NCBI GenBank assembly: GCA_964579505.1
Contig: CAZOGC010000010.1
Coordinates: 21,797-85,796, forward strand
Source: JAJYSO01 sp964579505
Lineage (GTDB): Bacteria; Bacteroidota; Bacteroidia; Flavobacteriales; Flavobacteriaceae
Direction: 5' to 3'
DNA: 64,000 nucleotides
In this document: positions 43,857 through 53,257 of the stretch, piece after piece
Numbering within the stretch: position 1 is the stretch's first letter
Layout of the letters: each line of letters starts with the position of its first letter
Program-made: the position numbers and the translations under genes
The notes under the pieces: generated by a model
Told to the model about the DNA's origin: nothing
The model's database searches: none
The model's input: the letters and a program-made list of their open reading frames with translations, nothing else

Positions 43857-45275
43857 TTAGTGGCTACTCATTATAACCCAATTTGTTCCATTAGATTTTA
43901 CTATCCACGATTGATACGGCAACGCCCCGTAAGCTATTGTGCTACCTCCTTCTTTTATATTTAAATAATAAATCTGGTCGCCTTTATTAGTAGGGTCTAT
44001 AGTTTTAATACTGATTACTTGCCCCTCAGCTTTTGTAGCATCCGGTAAGGTTAAATCAATGTCACCAGCCGATAAATTGGCTACATCTACTGTAATATTA
44101 ACCTGTAGAACATACGGTGAGTAATTGGCATTCCATGTATCGTCAATCGTTGTAGTTGCTGTTACCGCACCTGATACCGTGCGTTCTACGGTGTGCAGAG
44201 CCCCGCTGGTTCCTTGAGCAACCACCATTTTATTTGCTGATGTGGCAGCTGTTAGTCCTTTTACCATTAAACTATCTGAAGTTACATCTATGGTGGTGGG
44301 CTCTGTCAAAACTCCGCCTAGTTTTATGGTATCGCCGTCTATACGTAACCCGTTTTTAACCGAACGTTGAATACTATCTAACGCCATATAATGCAACACC
44401 CCATTGGCATCTACCGAGACAACACTGTCAGAACTTTTCTTTTGCAGCCCTGCTATAGCCAATGTATTGGTGGCATCTGTAGTAATGACGGTTGGCTTGG
44501 TTAGTGTACCACCTAAACGAATGGTATCATGCGATTTAGTCAATCCATTTAAAACCGTCATCCCTTTTGTTACCAATGAATCTACCGAAATTACCCGCAA
44601 AGTGTCGCCCGATTTAACCAGCACGCTATCCGGATTTTTAGCAAGTGAAAGGTTTTTTAGAATCAACGGATAACCATTAGCATCTATCGTAGTAACAGAA
44701 TCTAATTTACCTCCTAACACAACGGTAGAATCATTGCGCATGTGTAGCCCATTCTTGGCTTGGAAAAATTTTCCGAATAGTGCACTCGGACTGATCCATA
44801 CCGCAGAAGTATCTGTACCTACAATTTGCGTGGTTAAAACCAACCCGTCTTTAGCGCCCGGTTTAACCCCTAAATTGAAGGTAACCACCTGGCCGGTAGT
44901 GTCTATTACAAGGTTTAAGTTTCCTCCTTTTAATGTATCTACTTTTGTAGTAAAATCATTTCCGGCCGATTTAATTAAAATCCAGGCCCCACTACCCCCG
45001 TTAGCCTTGCTATTCCAATAGTAAAAGCCCGCTTCATCCGGATTAGTGTCCCCCGTATTATACACCAATAAGGCATTGGCCGGGGTGGTTACCGGAGCAG
45101 CATCCTGCAAATCAGGAATATCAAACCTGGGAATTAACAGCCCTCGCTGTCCTGACTTCAGTTCTAAAACAGCCGATTTATCAGGTTGATTAGTCCCCAT
45201 ACCCACTTGGGCAAACAGACTGGGGCTCATCATAAAGCCCAGCCCAAAAAGAAAAAGAATAATGTATTTTTTCAT
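43857..45275 (-). CDS. Secreted surface protein, paralogue of the fibre-like protein
   Basis: A 472-residue secreted protein. Signal peptide MKKYIILFLFGLGFMMSPSLFA is followed by the shared module: QVGMGTNQPDKSAVLEL, QRGLLIPRFDI, NALLVYNT, AGFYYW. The middle is a run of about 40-residue repeats with LxxxxDTIRLGGTLT/KLGGVLTEPT and ITTDATNTLAIAGL, a beta-rich stalk. The C-terminal 90 residues (VLQVNITVDVANLSAGDIDLTLP, GQVISIKTIDP, YQSWIVKSNGTNWVIMS) match the C-terminus of the next gene upstream. The ATG at 45275 is used; the frame extends to a non-standard codon at 45299. Probably cell-surface or extracellular; function unknown. Confidence 0.75.
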   Translation of the reverse strand: MKKYIILFLFGLGFMMSPSLFAQVGMGTNQPDKSAVLELKSGQRGLLIPRFDIPDLQDAAPVTTPANALLVYNTGDTNPDEAGFYYWNSKANGGSGAWILIKSAGNDFTTKVDTLKGGNLNLVIDTTGQVVTFNLGVKPGAKDGLVLTTQIVGTDTSAVWISPSALFGKFFQAKNGLHMRNDSTVVLGGKLDSVTTIDANGYPLILKNLSLAKNPDSVLVKSGDTLRVISVDSLVTKGMTVLNGLTKSHDTIRLGGTLTKPTVITTDATNTLAIAGLQKKSSDSVVSVDANGVLHYMALDSIQRSVKNGLRIDGDTIKLGGVLTEPTTIDVTSDSLMVKGLTAATSANKMVVAQGTSGALHTVERTVSGAVTATTTIDDTWNANYSPYVLQVNITVDVANLSAGDIDLTLPDATKAEGQVISIKTIDPTNKGDQIYYLNIKEGGSTIAYGALPYQSWIVKSNGTNWVIMSSH

Positions 45276-45345
45276 AATTTCTGAATTTTTATTAAACAAT
45301 ATTGAATGTGCAATCTTTATTTTCTTTATTTATAGTTTTTAATTA

Positions 45346-46338
45346 TTACAATTTATTTACAATACGCCAGCGAGAACCATCAGACACAAACCCCCATCCG
45401 GTATAGGGTACTGCGGTATATAGTATTCCGGAAACTCCGACAATATTACCCGCAACACGTACGTAATAATTTTCATTGCTATCGTCTTTCCGTATTAAAA
45501 ATCTTTTTCCTTTATTTCCTACCGGATTGGGTAACGTAATGGTCAGATTTCCATGGGTAGGTTCGGCAATAATAATTTTATCATCTAGTTGTGCCCTATA
45601 ATCGCGGTGTACAACCTTTACCGGGTTTAAATGTGCTGTATTTACCGAAAGTTCTCCCTGTTGGTTTATCAATACTGTAGGCATACTATCTGCCTCTTTC
45701 ACAACTCCTAATGTGGGGGGATTGCCGTTACGGGCTCCCTTGGCAGTGGGTACATTTACCTTATAGGTAACATGGTTGGGCGTTATTAAGCTATCTACCT
45801 TCGTGTTTAATCCATTGATAAGCGAAATTGTCTTTCCACCTTGCATTACCGTTGTCAGATCTATACGCGTAGTATCTTTTGCTTCGTTAATGTATTGTAA
45901 GATTTTTCCGTTTAATAACTTTAAAGTTGTAATATGCTCTTGGGTACTCGGAACAGAAATGACCTGTACTCCCCCCTGTTGATCGATATAAGTAAATTGA
46001 TGGTTTATGGAATCCCAAATAACAATGTTATTGGGAAGAGCGGCACTACCCAGCCGCACCCATTGTTGATTATGCCAATAATAATAACCCGGGTCTAAAC
46101 TCGTATTATCCGTCGTGTTATATACTAACAAACTTTCTACATTACCATTGGTTATAGTGGTCTGATCGGCAAGGCTTTTAAGTTTTATACGCGGAATAAG
46201 AATTCCTTTGTCAGCAGATTTTACCTCTAATTCTGCTGATTCGTTAGGATGCAACGTACCTATTCCCATCTGTCCATAAACAAGTGAAGATAAGCCTAGA
46301 AAGAAAATAACGAGTAATTTTTTCCGCATAAATTCCAT
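45346..46338 (-). CDS. Secreted surface protein, first gene of the fibre operon
   Basis: A 330-residue secreted protein with signal peptide (RKKLLVIFFLGLSSLVYG) and the shared module: MGIGTLHPNESAELEV, KGILIPRIKL, ESLLVYNT, GYYYW. The C-terminal segment DDKIIIAEPTHGNLTITLPNP, KRFLIRKDD, YTGWGFVSDGSRWRIV resembles that of the preceding paralogue and looks like a small beta domain. An ATG three codons in (46329) is equally possible. It lies first behind the promoter at 46401-46431, so it should be the most highly expressed subunit. Function unknown. Confidence 0.75.
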   Translation of the reverse strand: MEFMRKKLLVIFFLGLSSLVYGQMGIGTLHPNESAELEVKSADKGILIPRIKLKSLADQTTITNGNVESLLVYNTTDNTSLDPGYYYWHNQQWVRLGSAALPNNIVIWDSINHQFTYIDQQGGVQVISVPSTQEHITTLKLLNGKILQYINEAKDTTRIDLTTVMQGGKTISLINGLNTKVDSLITPNHVTYKVNVPTAKGARNGNPPTLGVVKEADSMPTVLINQQGELSVNTAHLNPVKVVHRDYRAQLDDKIIIAEPTHGNLTITLPNPVGNKGKRFLIRKDDSNENYYVRVAGNIVGVSGILYTAVPYTGWGFVSDGSRWRIVNKL

Positions 46339-46400
46339 ATTAATCGAGGCACCTCAGCTACACCATCTCATTTTTATAACATACCACAGGTATATTTTAA

Positions 46401-46431
46401 CAAATTTATAAGAAAATTTACTACTTACCAA
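46401..46431 (-). promoter_or_regulatory. Promoter of the surface-protein operon
   Basis: Minus-strand -7 box TAAATTTG (46401-46408) and -33 TTG (46429-46431) with a 20-bp spacer, about 63 bp before the first start codon. Confidence 0.6.
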
Positions 46432-46451
46432 TACGTGTTTTATACAGTTTT

Positions 46452-46467
46452 TACGTATACATACGTA
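46452..46467. promoter_or_regulatory. Palindromic candidate operator upstream of the surface-protein promoter
   Basis: TACGTAT-AC-ATACGTA is an inverted repeat with 7-bp arms and a 2-bp centre, 20 bp upstream of the -33 element. It is followed by alternating TA steps. Confidence 0.4.
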
Positions 46468-46850
46468 TATATATGTTTAGAGTGATTAAAATTATTGGAC
46501 TGTATTGTGAAAGTTGGGATAAGAAAAGAGCTGTAAAACGATTTTTTTAAGGTTAAAGTGATTGTTTATTAGCATAACACTTTCTATGCGGCATTTAAAA
46601 GTGCGCCATAAACTCCATAATTTATAACATTATTTTGCTAAAAATTTGATTTACAGTATTGTAAAAAAAGTTTGAAGGGGAAAATACAGTAGGTTTTATT
46701 AAAAATATTAGAGAAAGAGGTAGAAGACCATCACTCAATTTTGTGTTGTGTAATAATTGGTATTTCCGGTAAGTATAGAGAATAGTAGCCACACCGAGCT
46801 AATAGCAAAATATAGAAATTAAAATAAAGACTCTGAAAACAAGTATGTAG

Positions 46851-47963
46851 TTATTTCAGCTTATCGTAGATAAGTTCTGCCGTGCGGTTGCTAGCGCCCT
46901 CTCCGCCCAATTTTTCTCGTAAATCTTCATAATCGGAAAAGATACGTTTACGCACTTCGGGTTGTAATACATGTTGTAGTTCTTTCTTAAGCATTTCAGC
47001 CGTAAAATCGTGCTGAATTAATTCTGTAACCACCGGTTTATCCATAATTAGATTTACCAAAGAAATATAATCAAGTTTAATTACACTTTTGGCTATCTCA
47101 TAAGAAATCCAATTGGCTTTATAACACACCACTTCAGGCACATTAAACAGGGCTGTTTCTAAGGTGGCTGTTCCGGAAGTAACCAAGGCTGCATGCGCCA
47201 CATCTAGCAAGGCATAAGTGTCATTCATAACCAAATGCACTCCTTCTTGTTTGATAAACGGCTGATAAAATGCTTTATCTTGACTCGGTGCTCCAGCTAT
47301 TACAAATTGATAGTCCGGAAAAAATTGAGGCATAGCCAGCATCGTAGTCAACATCTTTGAAATTTCTTGGTGGCGACTGCCCGGTAATAAAGCAATAATA
47401 GGTTTATTTTCAAGTCCGTGCTTTTGTACAAATTCCGGTAAAGAAATAGGCGTGTGTTGCGCTACCACATCCAATAAGGGATGTCCTACAAAATGCGTGT
47501 GATACTGGTGTTTCTTTTCATAAAATTCTTTTTCAAAAGGTAAGATTACATACAATTCATCTATGTCACGCTTTACTGCTTTAATGCGATTTTCTTTCCA
47601 TGCCCACAGCTGTGGAGAGATATAATAATGCGTGCGATAACCTTTTTCTTTAGCCCATTTGGCGATGCGAAAATTAAATCCCGGGTAGTCAATAAAAATA
47701 ATTATATCAGGGTTAAAAGCCTCAATGTCTTGTTTGCAATGCGCTAAGTTTTTAAAAATAGTACGAAGATTGGTCAATACCTCCCAAAAACCCATAAAGG
47801 CCAATTCACGGTAGTGTTTTACTAACTTCCCCCCTACTTTTTCCATTAAATCTCCTCCCCAGAAACGAAAGTCGGCTTCTGCGTCTTTTTGCTTTATAGC
47901 TTTCATTAGGTTAGACGCATGTAAGTCTCCGGAGGCCTCGCCGGCAATGAGATAGTATTTCAT
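46851..47963 (-). CDS. lpxB: Lipid-A-disaccharide synthase
   Basis: A 370-residue GT19 glycosyltransferase that joins lipid X and UDP-diacylglucosamine. N-terminal YYLIAGEASGDLHA, then FIDYPGFNFRIA and the C-terminal LVTSGTATLETALFNVPEVVCYKAN are the family signature blocks. Third gene of a minus-strand run after surE and a small membrane protein, a gene order I recall from other Flavobacteriia. Confidence 0.95.
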   Translation of the reverse strand: MKYYLIAGEASGDLHASNLMKAIKQKDAEADFRFWGGDLMEKVGGKLVKHYRELAFMGFWEVLTNLRTIFKNLAHCKQDIEAFNPDIIIFIDYPGFNFRIAKWAKEKGYRTHYYISPQLWAWKENRIKAVKRDIDELYVILPFEKEFYEKKHQYHTHFVGHPLLDVVAQHTPISLPEFVQKHGLENKPIIALLPGSRHQEISKMLTTMLAMPQFFPDYQFVIAGAPSQDKAFYQPFIKQEGVHLVMNDTYALLDVAHAALVTSGTATLETALFNVPEVVCYKANWISYEIAKSVIKLDYISLVNLIMDKPVVTELIQHDFTAEMLKKELQHVLQPEVRKRIFSDYEDLREKLGGEGASNRTAELIYDKLK

Positions 47964-48064
47964 GGAAAAAATATTCAGGCTTAATAACGCCTATTTGCGG
48001 TCTAAAGTTAAAAATTTTATAGGATTTTGACTCATTTCTTAAAAACTTGTCTCATTAGCCCTTA

Positions 48065-48493
48065 TTAAATATTTCTTATTAAAAAGAAACCAACCACAAC
48101 AGCTGCTAAAATAACGCCAAACAATACCCCTCTAACGCGATAGTACTGTCGCTTTTTTAAAAAGACAAAAAAGGCTAGGAAATCCATAATAGCACCCAGG
48201 CCCACCACGCTTGTAAAAAAGTGATGTTGGATACTTAACTTTAAAAACTCTATTATTCCTACATCTGAAACAGCCGAAATATAAAAATACATACCGGCCA
48301 AATTACACGCAATAGTGACTAAAAAACCGATGATTATTTCTTTAATAATAAATCCGCGGTTGGGGGGTTGCATATCCGAAGAAACCGGTTGATATTTTGT
48401 CTGCCCAAAAGACTCTTTTGTAGCATTAATATCTACTTCTTTTGTAGCCCAATCCGCTGATTGCGTATGTTTATTTTTGTTAGCTTCAGTCAT
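48065..48493 (-). CDS. Small membrane protein between surE and lpxB, unknown function
   Basis: A 142-residue protein: a polar N-terminal 45 residues, then three helices (EIIIGFLVTIACNLAGMYFYI, FFTSVVGLGAIMDFLAFFVFL, GVLFGVILAAVVVGFFLI). It overlaps the end of surE by 8 bp, so the two are translationally coupled. I do not recognise a family. Position between surE and lpxB may point to an envelope role. Confidence 0.7.
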   Translation of the reverse strand: MTEANKNKHTQSADWATKEVDINATKESFGQTKYQPVSSDMQPPNRGFIIKEIIIGFLVTIACNLAGMYFYISAVSDVGIIEFLKLSIQHHFFTSVVGLGAIMDFLAFFVFLKKRQYYRVRGVLFGVILAAVVVGFFLIRNI

Positions 48494-49274
48494 CTATACT
48501 CCATGTTTTTATAGACTCAATAGCCGTATGCGCTGTTAAATCAAATTGTGTAGGAACAACCGATACATATCCGTGCGCCAACGCCCACTCATCGGTATCG
48601 GTAGCTTCTCCGTTCTCCTCATTAATAAAAGATCCGACCGGCCAATAATAAGCACGTCCCCGTGGATTAACGTGTTTTTCAAAATTTTCTACCCAATGTG
48701 CTTTAGACTGACGGCAAATTTTTATCCCTTTTATTTCTTCTTCGGGTAATTTAGGGAAATTTACATTTAAAACCACTCCTTTAGGAAGGCCGTGTTTCAG
48801 TACTTTTTTTACAACCTTTTTGATAAATGTTGAAGTAGGCGTAAAATCAGCTTCCATGGTATAGTCGAGTAACGAAAAACCTACCGCCGGAATACCCACC
48901 GTACCAGCTTCTATAGCGGCGCTCATGGTACCGGAATAAATAACATTAATAGCCGAATTAGAACCGTGATTAATGCCACTAACACAAATATCAGGGGCTC
49001 TTGATAATATTTCACGATTGGCAATTTTTACACAATCAGCCGGGGTTCCGGAACAACTGTATTCTTTATGCGATTCGTTTTTGTGTAATTTTACCGGATC
49101 GCAATATAACGGATTTTCTACTGTAATGGCGTGTCCCATGCCGCTTTGTGGACTGTCAGGAGCTACCACTACCACTTCGCCCAGCTCTTTCATCAATTTA
49201 ATTAAATGCCGGATACCCGGAGCTGTTATTCCATCGTCATTGGTTACTAAAATTAGCGGTTTTTCTTTTGCCAT
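48486..49274 (-). CDS. surE: 5'/3'-nucleotidase SurE
   Basis: A 262-residue metal-dependent phosphatase of nucleoside monophosphates. The N-terminal TNDDGITAPG carries the metal aspartates D13 and D14; SGINHGSNSAINVIYSGTMSAA in outline is the second signature. Length is typical. First gene of the surE-membrane protein-lpxB run, with a -7 box at 49293-49300. Confidence 0.95.
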   Translation of the reverse strand: MAKEKPLILVTNDDGITAPGIRHLIKLMKELGEVVVVAPDSPQSGMGHAITVENPLYCDPVKLHKNESHKEYSCSGTPADCVKIANREILSRAPDICVSGINHGSNSAINVIYSGTMSAAIEAGTVGIPAVGFSLLDYTMEADFTPTSTFIKKVVKKVLKHGLPKGVVLNVNFPKLPEEEIKGIKICRQSKAHWVENFEKHVNPRGRAYYWPVGSFINEENGEATDTDEWALAHGYVSVVPTQFDLTAHTAIESIKTWSIDD

Positions 49275-49292
49275 AAATCAGAATTTATACCA

Positions 49293-49300
49293 CAAAAATA
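49293..49300 (-). promoter_or_regulatory. -7 box of surE
   Basis: Minus-strand TATTTTTG, 18 bp before the start codon. Confidence 0.5.
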
Positions 49301-49375
49301 GCAGATTCTGCCGCAATAGGACAGGATTAAGGATATTTTAAAGATTTTTGTTTATAATATAACCTTAAAATTACA

Positions 49376-51688
49376 TCAATTTAACGATGCCCAGATGTCG
49401 TTAGCCGTATACCGTTCTATTGCATTGTTTTTTTCAGGGTCCATTACATATAGAAAAAGCCAATCATTATCTAATAAACTCTTCAATTTATCGTCTTCTG
49501 CCAACGTTTGCGTAATAAATCGTTTAGGAGCCTGAATAAGTGTGGTTAAACGAATCGGGTTATGATATACTTTTTCATCTGTTTTCATTAATGATTGTAG
49601 TGGAAGTCCAATTTTTAAATCACTGCCATTGCCTTGTACCGCCCCATATTTACCGGTAATATTTAGCGTGATTTTTGAGCCTCCTCCAAAGACTTCATTA
49701 TCAACTGTCGAAAAATAATAATGATCGCTAATCCACTGGCAAACTAACAGAGGCCCTTGCATGATTCCTTTTAAAATAGCGCCATCTTTATCTATTTTCC
49801 AGTCATACGAACTCATAAAGCAATCGCTAAACTCACCATTTATGGTTAATGAACGTGGACCTATAATATAGCCGGCATGACCCGATAAGCCCCATTCAGG
49901 ACGTGCTTCTGACCAACTAGTTGATTTGGTTTTCGCTAAAGTAACCGCATGTTCGGGTTCATTTAAACGCTCTTTCGTCATTTCTCTTTTTACAGTGGCA
50001 AGATCCTTTTTCAATTGCTGTAAAATTGGCTGATGACTCTCCGGAATATTCACGTCAAACAGCTGTACATTATCAGACGAAGTAATATGCTCTGCGGCGA
50101 TAAACATGGTATCATCCGGAATATTAATTTCATGCTTTTCACGCAAAGCCTCGCGCACTTCTTTGGTATTAGCCAATCTGGCAAGGGTACGGGCATTTCT
50201 TTTTCCGGGATTACCAGCACAAGCACCACAATCTAAACTAGACGCATACGGGTTGTTTGCACTATGGCTGGCATGCCCCGTAAAAACCACCAAGGGAGCA
50301 AAATTTTTCCACCCACAAGAATCGAAAGCGCCTTTTACAAGGGCTGTTTTTTCTTTAATAGAAATTTCTTCTAACGAATCTTTCTGATCAATAGCACAAA
50401 TATGAGGTTCATAAATGCGTTCTAATTCTTCGCGGTGTTGTAACATTAGTTGATCGGCTTTATGAGGTCTAAACATCCTTAACAACATAAAGATTCCATA
50501 ATAAAAACCGGAGCCCTCTACATACCCAAAAGCAGAAGGAAGAATATTTTTCATACGTTTTAAAAAGTATTTATAAGCACCTAAACGCCTTCCTTCTTTT
50601 TTATATAACTGCGCTTCACTTTCTTGATGAAGAGCCGGTTCTTCGTGCACCACATATTTAGAAATGGCCATAGCGGGTGATGATTTATTAATCAATCCAT
50701 CATCTAGGTTGCGGTAATTTATTGGCAACGAAAAAGAGCCCGCTGAACCGAAGGTTTCATAATTTCCTAATTTCTCTAGATGTCGGCGCAATACTTCTGA
50801 TCTAGAGTCTAAACAAAAAACGAGTTGTGCGCCGGGGCGAGTAAATTTTTCTTTAACCGGTTGACCTATACTCTTTTTTAATTTTTTAAAAAACCTATTC
50901 TGCCATGTTTGTTCCCAAGCTTCAAGCCAAAGGTATTTAAGCGCCAAAAGTTCATGATTTTTTTTGTTTGGTTCTTTTGGCAAAATGGGCGTTTTAATGC
51001 ACCGCGCCATCCACAACCTGACAGCTAGAAAGTCTACTAAAGTTATGGGATACTCTTTATTCCATACAGAATCATTTTCAACCCGATATTTAATAAAACC
51101 GGCCCAGCCGGGTAATGCTGCCAAATGGCGCTCAAATATTTGAAGGTGTTTTTCTTCCTCAAAGTTTTCTAACACCCAAGAAAGCGCTTCTTCAGGCGAT
51201 TTAGGAATAGAAATATTCAGCCTTTTTTTTATGTCGTCATCATAAATAATAAGTTTTCGCCAAGCTGTATAAAACCCTAAATCCTTAAAGGGCATAGGCC
51301 AAGCGGCCATACCTTCATCTAAAAAAAGTGATAACCATTTAACCGTAAGTCGATCTAGCTCGTGACTTTCATTTATATGTTCAACCTCAGGATGCGTCTC
51401 TAATTCTGCCAAATAATGCTCCGGAGATTCTTTTTTACCGGCCTCTTGAAGTATTTTCTGCAGTACGTCTGCATCAATTTTACCTTCTTCCCATGCCTGA
51501 CGAAAAACACATGCCTTTGGAAGCACATTGGCATCCCACAGGTTTCCTCCTTGCTCTATTCCTTCAAAAAATGGAAGATTTTCATAACCCGCCAACGGGT
51601 TAGCCGTAACAAATGAATACAAAGGCCATGTTTTTCCAACTACCTGTGCCGCTTGGTTTATTTTATCTTGTAACTCTTGATGATTCAT
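49376..51688 (-). CDS. dabA: DabA: inorganic carbon transporter catalytic subunit (UPF0753/DUF2309)
   Basis: A 770-residue cytoplasmic protein with a beta-carbonic-anhydrase-like zinc site. The expected residues are present: C292 and D294 (FCLDSRSE), H472 (TGHASHS) and C487 (LDCGACAG), with the same internal spacings (2 and 15 residues) as C351/D353 and H524/C539 of the Halothiobacillus DabA. DabA works with the membrane subunit DabB to accumulate bicarbonate, driven by cation flow. Its ATG overlaps the dabB stop by 4 bp. A divergent LysR gene precedes dabB. In a heterotroph it probably supplies bicarbonate for carboxylases in low CO2. Confidence 0.92.
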   Translation of the reverse strand: MNHQELQDKINQAAQVVGKTWPLYSFVTANPLAGYENLPFFEGIEQGGNLWDANVLPKACVFRQAWEEGKIDADVLQKILQEAGKKESPEHYLAELETHPEVEHINESHELDRLTVKWLSLFLDEGMAAWPMPFKDLGFYTAWRKLIIYDDDIKKRLNISIPKSPEEALSWVLENFEEEKHLQIFERHLAALPGWAGFIKYRVENDSVWNKEYPITLVDFLAVRLWMARCIKTPILPKEPNKKNHELLALKYLWLEAWEQTWQNRFFKKLKKSIGQPVKEKFTRPGAQLVFCLDSRSEVLRRHLEKLGNYETFGSAGSFSLPINYRNLDDGLINKSSPAMAISKYVVHEEPALHQESEAQLYKKEGRRLGAYKYFLKRMKNILPSAFGYVEGSGFYYGIFMLLRMFRPHKADQLMLQHREELERIYEPHICAIDQKDSLEEISIKEKTALVKGAFDSCGWKNFAPLVVFTGHASHSANNPYASSLDCGACAGNPGKRNARTLARLANTKEVREALREKHEINIPDDTMFIAAEHITSSDNVQLFDVNIPESHQPILQQLKKDLATVKREMTKERLNEPEHAVTLAKTKSTSWSEARPEWGLSGHAGYIIGPRSLTINGEFSDCFMSSYDWKIDKDGAILKGIMQGPLLVCQWISDHYYFSTVDNEVFGGGSKITLNITGKYGAVQGNGSDLKIGLPLQSLMKTDEKVYHNPIRLTTLIQAPKRFITQTLAEDDKLKSLLDNDWLFLYVMDPEKNNAIERYTANDIWASLN

Positions 51689-53124
51689 TTTGAAGATTTT
51701 TTATAGCGCAAAACCGTTTTTTTGTGCGGTTGTGAGTCGTTAACCAACCGTACATAAAGCCATGGGAAATTTTCGTACAATCCCAGCTTCATAATAAAGA
51801 AACCCAACAAAAAAACGACCCCAAAGACAATCTGTAAAACAGAAAGTGGCTCGGGATTATCAATCATAGGAAGGGTATCCATAAACACGGTTGCCCCATT
51901 ATACATCAGCGCATAAAGGCCAATACTAATAAAAAACATAACCGGTCCCACAATTGCCTTTATGGTAGTAGACAGTTCTTTTCTTTTTATAATATTATCC
52001 ATTGCTTGCCCCACCGTAATGGCTACAATAAGTGTTAGAAATATTCCGCCATCTAGTTTTAATCCCTTTCCTGTTATCCAAGCAAAAAAGAGAGCCCCTA
52101 AAATCCCTAAAACAAGTACCACGATTGCTTGTATATAATTAAAACGATGTCGCGTGTGTTTTTTAGGAGATATATGATGTATTTCTTCTCCGGAAGAAAG
52201 GAATAAATACGCTTTATAAAATCCGTGTAAAATAAGATGAACCACGGCTGCATTAAAAAATCCTAGTCCGCACTGCATAATCATAAAAGCCATTTGGGCC
52301 GTAGTAGAACACCCTAATTTTTGTTTGATATTTACTTGTATGAGTTTAGCAAACTGGGCCACAATAGCCGTTACTCCACCTATTATAATCAGCAGTGTCA
52401 TGGTACGTGATTTGAAAAACAACGGAGCTAATAAGGTTAGTAAGATACCCGCTCCATTAACAAAACCCGCGTGCATAAGCGCAGAAGCCGGAGTGGGTGA
52501 AGTCATAGCAGAAAGTAACCACCGATGAAACGGAAACATAGCCGACTGAATGGCTGCGGCTATAATAATACACAGCGCTGCCACAAGAAGTATAGAAAAA
52601 GGAATGGCATTAAAATGCTCAACCAACCCGGTAAGCGTAAACTGATTGGTATAAAACGAAAGTAACAACATGCCTGTCGCAAGAAATAGACTACCGACCG
52701 AAAAATATTTTTGACAATATTTTGCAGCTTCACGCGCCTCTCCCCATTTACCATTAACCCCTATTAAACGAGCCATAAAGAAACCCATGCCAAACCAGGC
52801 TAATAAAAGTAAAACAACGTGGTCTGCAAAAACCAAAAGTGATACCGAAATGGTAAACCCTATACTCAGCATTATAAAACGATTATAATATCTAAAACCA
52901 ATTAGGTATTTACTGGCAAAAGTGTTAACCACTGCACTGAAAAAAGTAACCACCGCCCAAATAATTAAGGTCAACCCATTAATCCGAAAGATTCCTCTCC
53001 AATCCCACTGCGGAGCTTCCGGATAATACATTATAATAAAAGCGATGCTTGTGATGAATAACAACCATAAAAAAACCGACGCTCCTTTAAAAAAGGCGCC
53101 GGGGCGAGGATTTTTACTATTCAT
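51685..53124 (-). CDS. dabB: DabB: NuoL-like membrane subunit of the inorganic carbon transporter
   Basis: A 479-residue membrane protein with about 13 helices, of the complex I NuoL/MrpA antiporter family. The segment QSAMFPFHRWLLSAMTSPTPASALMHAGFVNGAGILL carries the conserved His/Pro residues of the family (only its parts are cited as marks). It is paired by a 4-bp overlap with dabA. No other nuo or mrp genes are present, which supports DabB rather than respiratory complex I. Confidence 0.9.
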   Translation of the reverse strand: MNSKNPRPGAFFKGASVFLWLLFITSIAFIIMYYPEAPQWDWRGIFRINGLTLIIWAVVTFFSAVVNTFASKYLIGFRYYNRFIMLSIGFTISVSLLVFADHVVLLLLAWFGMGFFMARLIGVNGKWGEAREAAKYCQKYFSVGSLFLATGMLLLSFYTNQFTLTGLVEHFNAIPFSILLVAALCIIIAAAIQSAMFPFHRWLLSAMTSPTPASALMHAGFVNGAGILLTLLAPLFFKSRTMTLLIIIGGVTAIVAQFAKLIQVNIKQKLGCSTTAQMAFMIMQCGLGFFNAAVVHLILHGFYKAYLFLSSGEEIHHISPKKHTRHRFNYIQAIVVLVLGILGALFFAWITGKGLKLDGGIFLTLIVAITVGQAMDNIIKRKELSTTIKAIVGPVMFFISIGLYALMYNGATVFMDTLPMIDNPEPLSVLQIVFGVVFLLGFFIMKLGLYENFPWLYVRLVNDSQPHKKTVLRYKKSSK

Positions 53125-53190
53125 AAATTAAATATTGTATCAAAATAAGAATTTAATTTACCCGCCAATAAGAGGTAAATTTCTATGGGA

Positions 53191-53198
53191 CAAAAATA
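53191..53198 (-). promoter_or_regulatory. -7 box of dabB-dabA
   Basis: Minus-strand TATTTTTG, 66 bp before the dabB start, within the divergent control region shared with the LysR gene. Confidence 0.5.
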
Positions 53199-53225
53199 AG
53201 AAAAACCTATCCAATAAATTCTATT

Positions 53226-53233
53226 TATATTTG
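53226..53233 (+). promoter_or_regulatory. -7 box of the lysR-like gene
   Basis: TATATTTG, 24 bp before the ATG at 53258. It falls inside the longer frame that begins at 53135 and so argues for the internal start. Confidence 0.5.
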
Positions 53234-53257
53234 CAATGTAATGTATTAAATTATTTT

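Larger units (their letters stand above)
46339..46850. other. 512-bp non-coding region upstream of the surface-protein operon
   Basis: No coding frame of quality on either strand. It holds the operon promoter (46401-46431), a palindrome (46452-46467) and otherwise AT-rich sequence with short A and T runs. The lpxB gene ends on its far side. The length is unusual for this gene-dense window and suggests regulation. Confidence 0.6.

Noticed and set aside
43750..43857. 36-codon N-terminal extension of the fibre-like gene
   Set aside because: It would translate a REP element and place charged residues before a good signal peptide.
41563..46338. Phage tail-fibre genes of a prophage
   Set aside because: All three have signal peptides and sit with T9SS genes; no capsid, terminase or integrase is nearby.
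51685..53124. Respiratory complex I subunit NuoL
   Set aside because: No other nuo genes, and it overlaps a clear dabA; DabB fits better.
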